From the NCBI GenBank assembly GCA_030729785.1, contig JANQWS010000023.1, positions 147,709 through 211,708 of the forward strand: DNA of 64,000 nucleotides, given 5' to 3'. This document shows positions 62,893 through 64,000 of this stretch, piece after piece. The position numbers were made by a program, and so were the translations under genes. The DNA comes from Algoriphagus sp. (GTDB lineage: Bacteria > Bacteroidota > Bacteroidia > Cytophagales > Cyclobacteriaceae). Numbering within the stretch: position 1 is the stretch's first letter; every line of letters starts with the position of its first letter. Below the pieces are notes generated by a model. That model ran no database searches, was not told the origin of the DNA, and saw only the letters and a program-made list of their open reading frames with translations.

Positions 62893-64000
62893 ATGAAAAA
62901 ATTAGTTCTCTTTATTTTCCTAGCTATGCTGCAACTAAGCGTACATGCACAGCAGGTCAACATGGACGTTTTTAAGTCCATGAAAGCTCGGAGTATCGGC
63001 CCTGGTGCAATGAGCGGAAGAATAACAGCAATTGATGCTGTGGACGATGATCCAACCACAATATATGCCGGTTCTGCCTCTGGAGGCCTTTGGAAGTCTA
63101 CTTCTGGAGGAATCACTTGGGAGCCTATCTTTGATAACGAACGCGTACACTCCATTGGTTCGATTTCCATTTATCAGAAAAACCCAAACATTATCTGGGT
63201 AGGTACTGGAGAAGGAAATCCAAGAAACTCACTCAACATGGGCTATGGAGTCTACCGGTCCATGGATGCAGGCAAAACCTGGCAACTGATGGGCCTTGAA
63301 AAAACGAGGGCCATTCACCGCATTATCGTTCATCCGGATGATCCCAATACCGTATTTGTTGGTGCAATTGGATCTCCTTGGGGTACTCAAGAGGATCGTG
63401 GCGTATACAAGACCACTGATGGTGGAAAAACTTGGAAAAAAATCTTGTTTGTAGATCAAAAAACTGGTGTAGGCGAGATGATCATGGATCCCAACAATCC
63501 CAACAAGATATTTGTCAACATGTGGGAGCACAGACGCTATCCTTGGTTTTTCGAATCAGGCGGCTCTGGATCTGGCCTTTACCTTACTCAAGATGGTGGT
63601 GATACTTGGAAGAAATTAACCGCTGAAGAAAATGGACTCCCGAAAGGAAATCTAGGAAGAATGGGTCTAGCCATTTCCAAAGCCAATAGCAGCAAAATAT
63701 ATGCATTGATAGAATCTTCCAAAAACGCACTCTATGTTTCCGAAGATGGAGGAGAAAAATTCTCCATGATCAATGACAAAGGAGAAATTGGAGATCGCCC
63801 TTTTTATTATTTTGAAATTTATGCCGATCCTAAAAATGAAAACAGGGTTTACACCTTGTATTCTCGTGTAGGAATCACTGAAGATGGAGGAAAGAGCTTC
63901 AGAGAATTGCTTTCCTATTCAGGAGTGCACCCTGACCACCATGCGTGGTACATCAATCCAAACGATCCATCGCTACTTATTGATGGAAACGATGGAGGCC
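62893..64000 (+). CDS. BNR/sortilin-like repeat secreted protein, 3' truncated
   Basis: The first 369 codons of a long secreted protein; the frame is open to the window end. A signal peptide ends near residue 20 (LSVHAQQ). Repeated Asp-box (S/T-x-D-G-G-x-T-W) motifs appear, for example TTDGGKTW, TQDGGDTW and SMDAGKTW, typical of seven- or ten-bladed VPS10/sortilin-like beta-propellers. Such Bacteroidota proteins are often about 1000 residues and labelled glycosyl hydrolases without proof. The ATG at 62893 is the only plausible start. Confidence 0.88.
   Translation, partial: MKKLVLFIFLAMLQLSVHAQQVNMDVFKSMKARSIGPGAMSGRITAIDAVDDDPTTIYAGSASGGLWKSTSGGITWEPIFDNERVHSIGSISIYQKNPNIIWVGTGEGNPRNSLNMGYGVYRSMDAGKTWQLMGLEKTRAIHRIIVHPDDPNTVFVGAIGSPWGTQEDRGVYKTTDGGKTWKKILFVDQKTGVGEMIMDPNNPNKIFVNMWEHRRYPWFFESGGSGSGLYLTQDGGDTWKKLTAEENGLPKGNLGRMGLAISKANSSKIYALIESSKNALYVSEDGGEKFSMINDKGEIGDRPFYYFEIYADPKNENRVYTLYSRVGITEDGGKSFRELLSYSGVHPDHHAWYINPNDPSLLIDGNDGG

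Noticed and set aside
1..64000. tRNA, rRNA, riboswitch or prophage signatures
   Set aside because: No cloverleaf, rRNA segment, recognisable riboswitch core, integrase, transposase or phage gene was found by eye; a covariance-model search would be needed to exclude short RNAs.

Overview
The window looks like a chromosomal segment of a Bacteroidota bacterium of the order Cytophagales, probably close to Algoriphagus/Cyclobacteriaceae. This rests on moderately AT-rich DNA, a type IX secretion sorting tail on a subtilase, SPOR and TPR envelope proteins, a DUF6807/Gfo-Idh-MocA/ThuA sugar cluster, a Bacteroidota-type histone H1-like mini-gene, TAnnTTTG promoter elements and weak Shine-Dalgarno sequences. 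I see no rRNA, tRNA, CRISPR array, prophage or insertion sequence. Coding density is high and many neighbouring genes overlap as TAATG, ATGA or TGATG.

Region 1 (1-7473): the 3' part of tyrS, a TetR regulator, a small acidic unknown protein, an MDR-family oxidoreductase, and a four-gene operon of SDR, acyl-CoA dehydrogenase, APH-type kinase and 3-hydroxyacyl-CoA dehydrogenase. The kinase and dehydrogenase match the two halves of the ACAD10/ACAD11 fusion, which suggests a pathway for 4-hydroxy fatty acids or related hydroxyacyl-CoAs.

Region 2 (7463-17954, minus strand): a nine-gene operon read holA, a 994-aa TPR protein, a plug-less outer-membrane barrel, a SPOR protein, exbB, exbD, a TonB-like protein, folC and trmB. 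The central six genes look like one trans-envelope, proton-motive-force-driven machine of Tol/Ton type.

Region 3 (18073-34872): a TPR protein, a UspA/2-hydroxyacid dehydrogenase pair, a DUF2911 protein bracketed by two copies of an approximately 150-bp repeat (a third copy lies at 31.4 kb), an operon of PIG-L deacetylase, a previously overlooked 34-aa membrane peptide and a sodium:solute symporter, then gyrA with a TPR gene, an outer-membrane protein with a Cys/His tail, rpe, a secreted subtilase and a TrpF-like pseudoenzyme.

Region 4 (34918-49000): a minus-strand run of redox genes (DUF6807 protein, two Gfo/Idh/MocA proteins, a DUF2867-type epimerase, an aldo/keto reductase) facing a ThuA-like gene; a plus-strand group with a DUF3817 protein, a divergent kinase-fold protein and CorA; rfbA; a UGT-like glycosyltransferase; and a GH32 lipoprotein.

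Region 5 (49089-64000): a TetR-headed RND efflux operon (TolC, adaptor, permease), a small secreted protein, an accC-DUF1015-maf operon, an alpha-oxoamine synthase that is a candidate for sulfonolipid or sphingolipid synthesis, a histone H1-like gene, an M1 metallopeptidase, and the start of a large BNR-repeat secreted protein that runs off the window.
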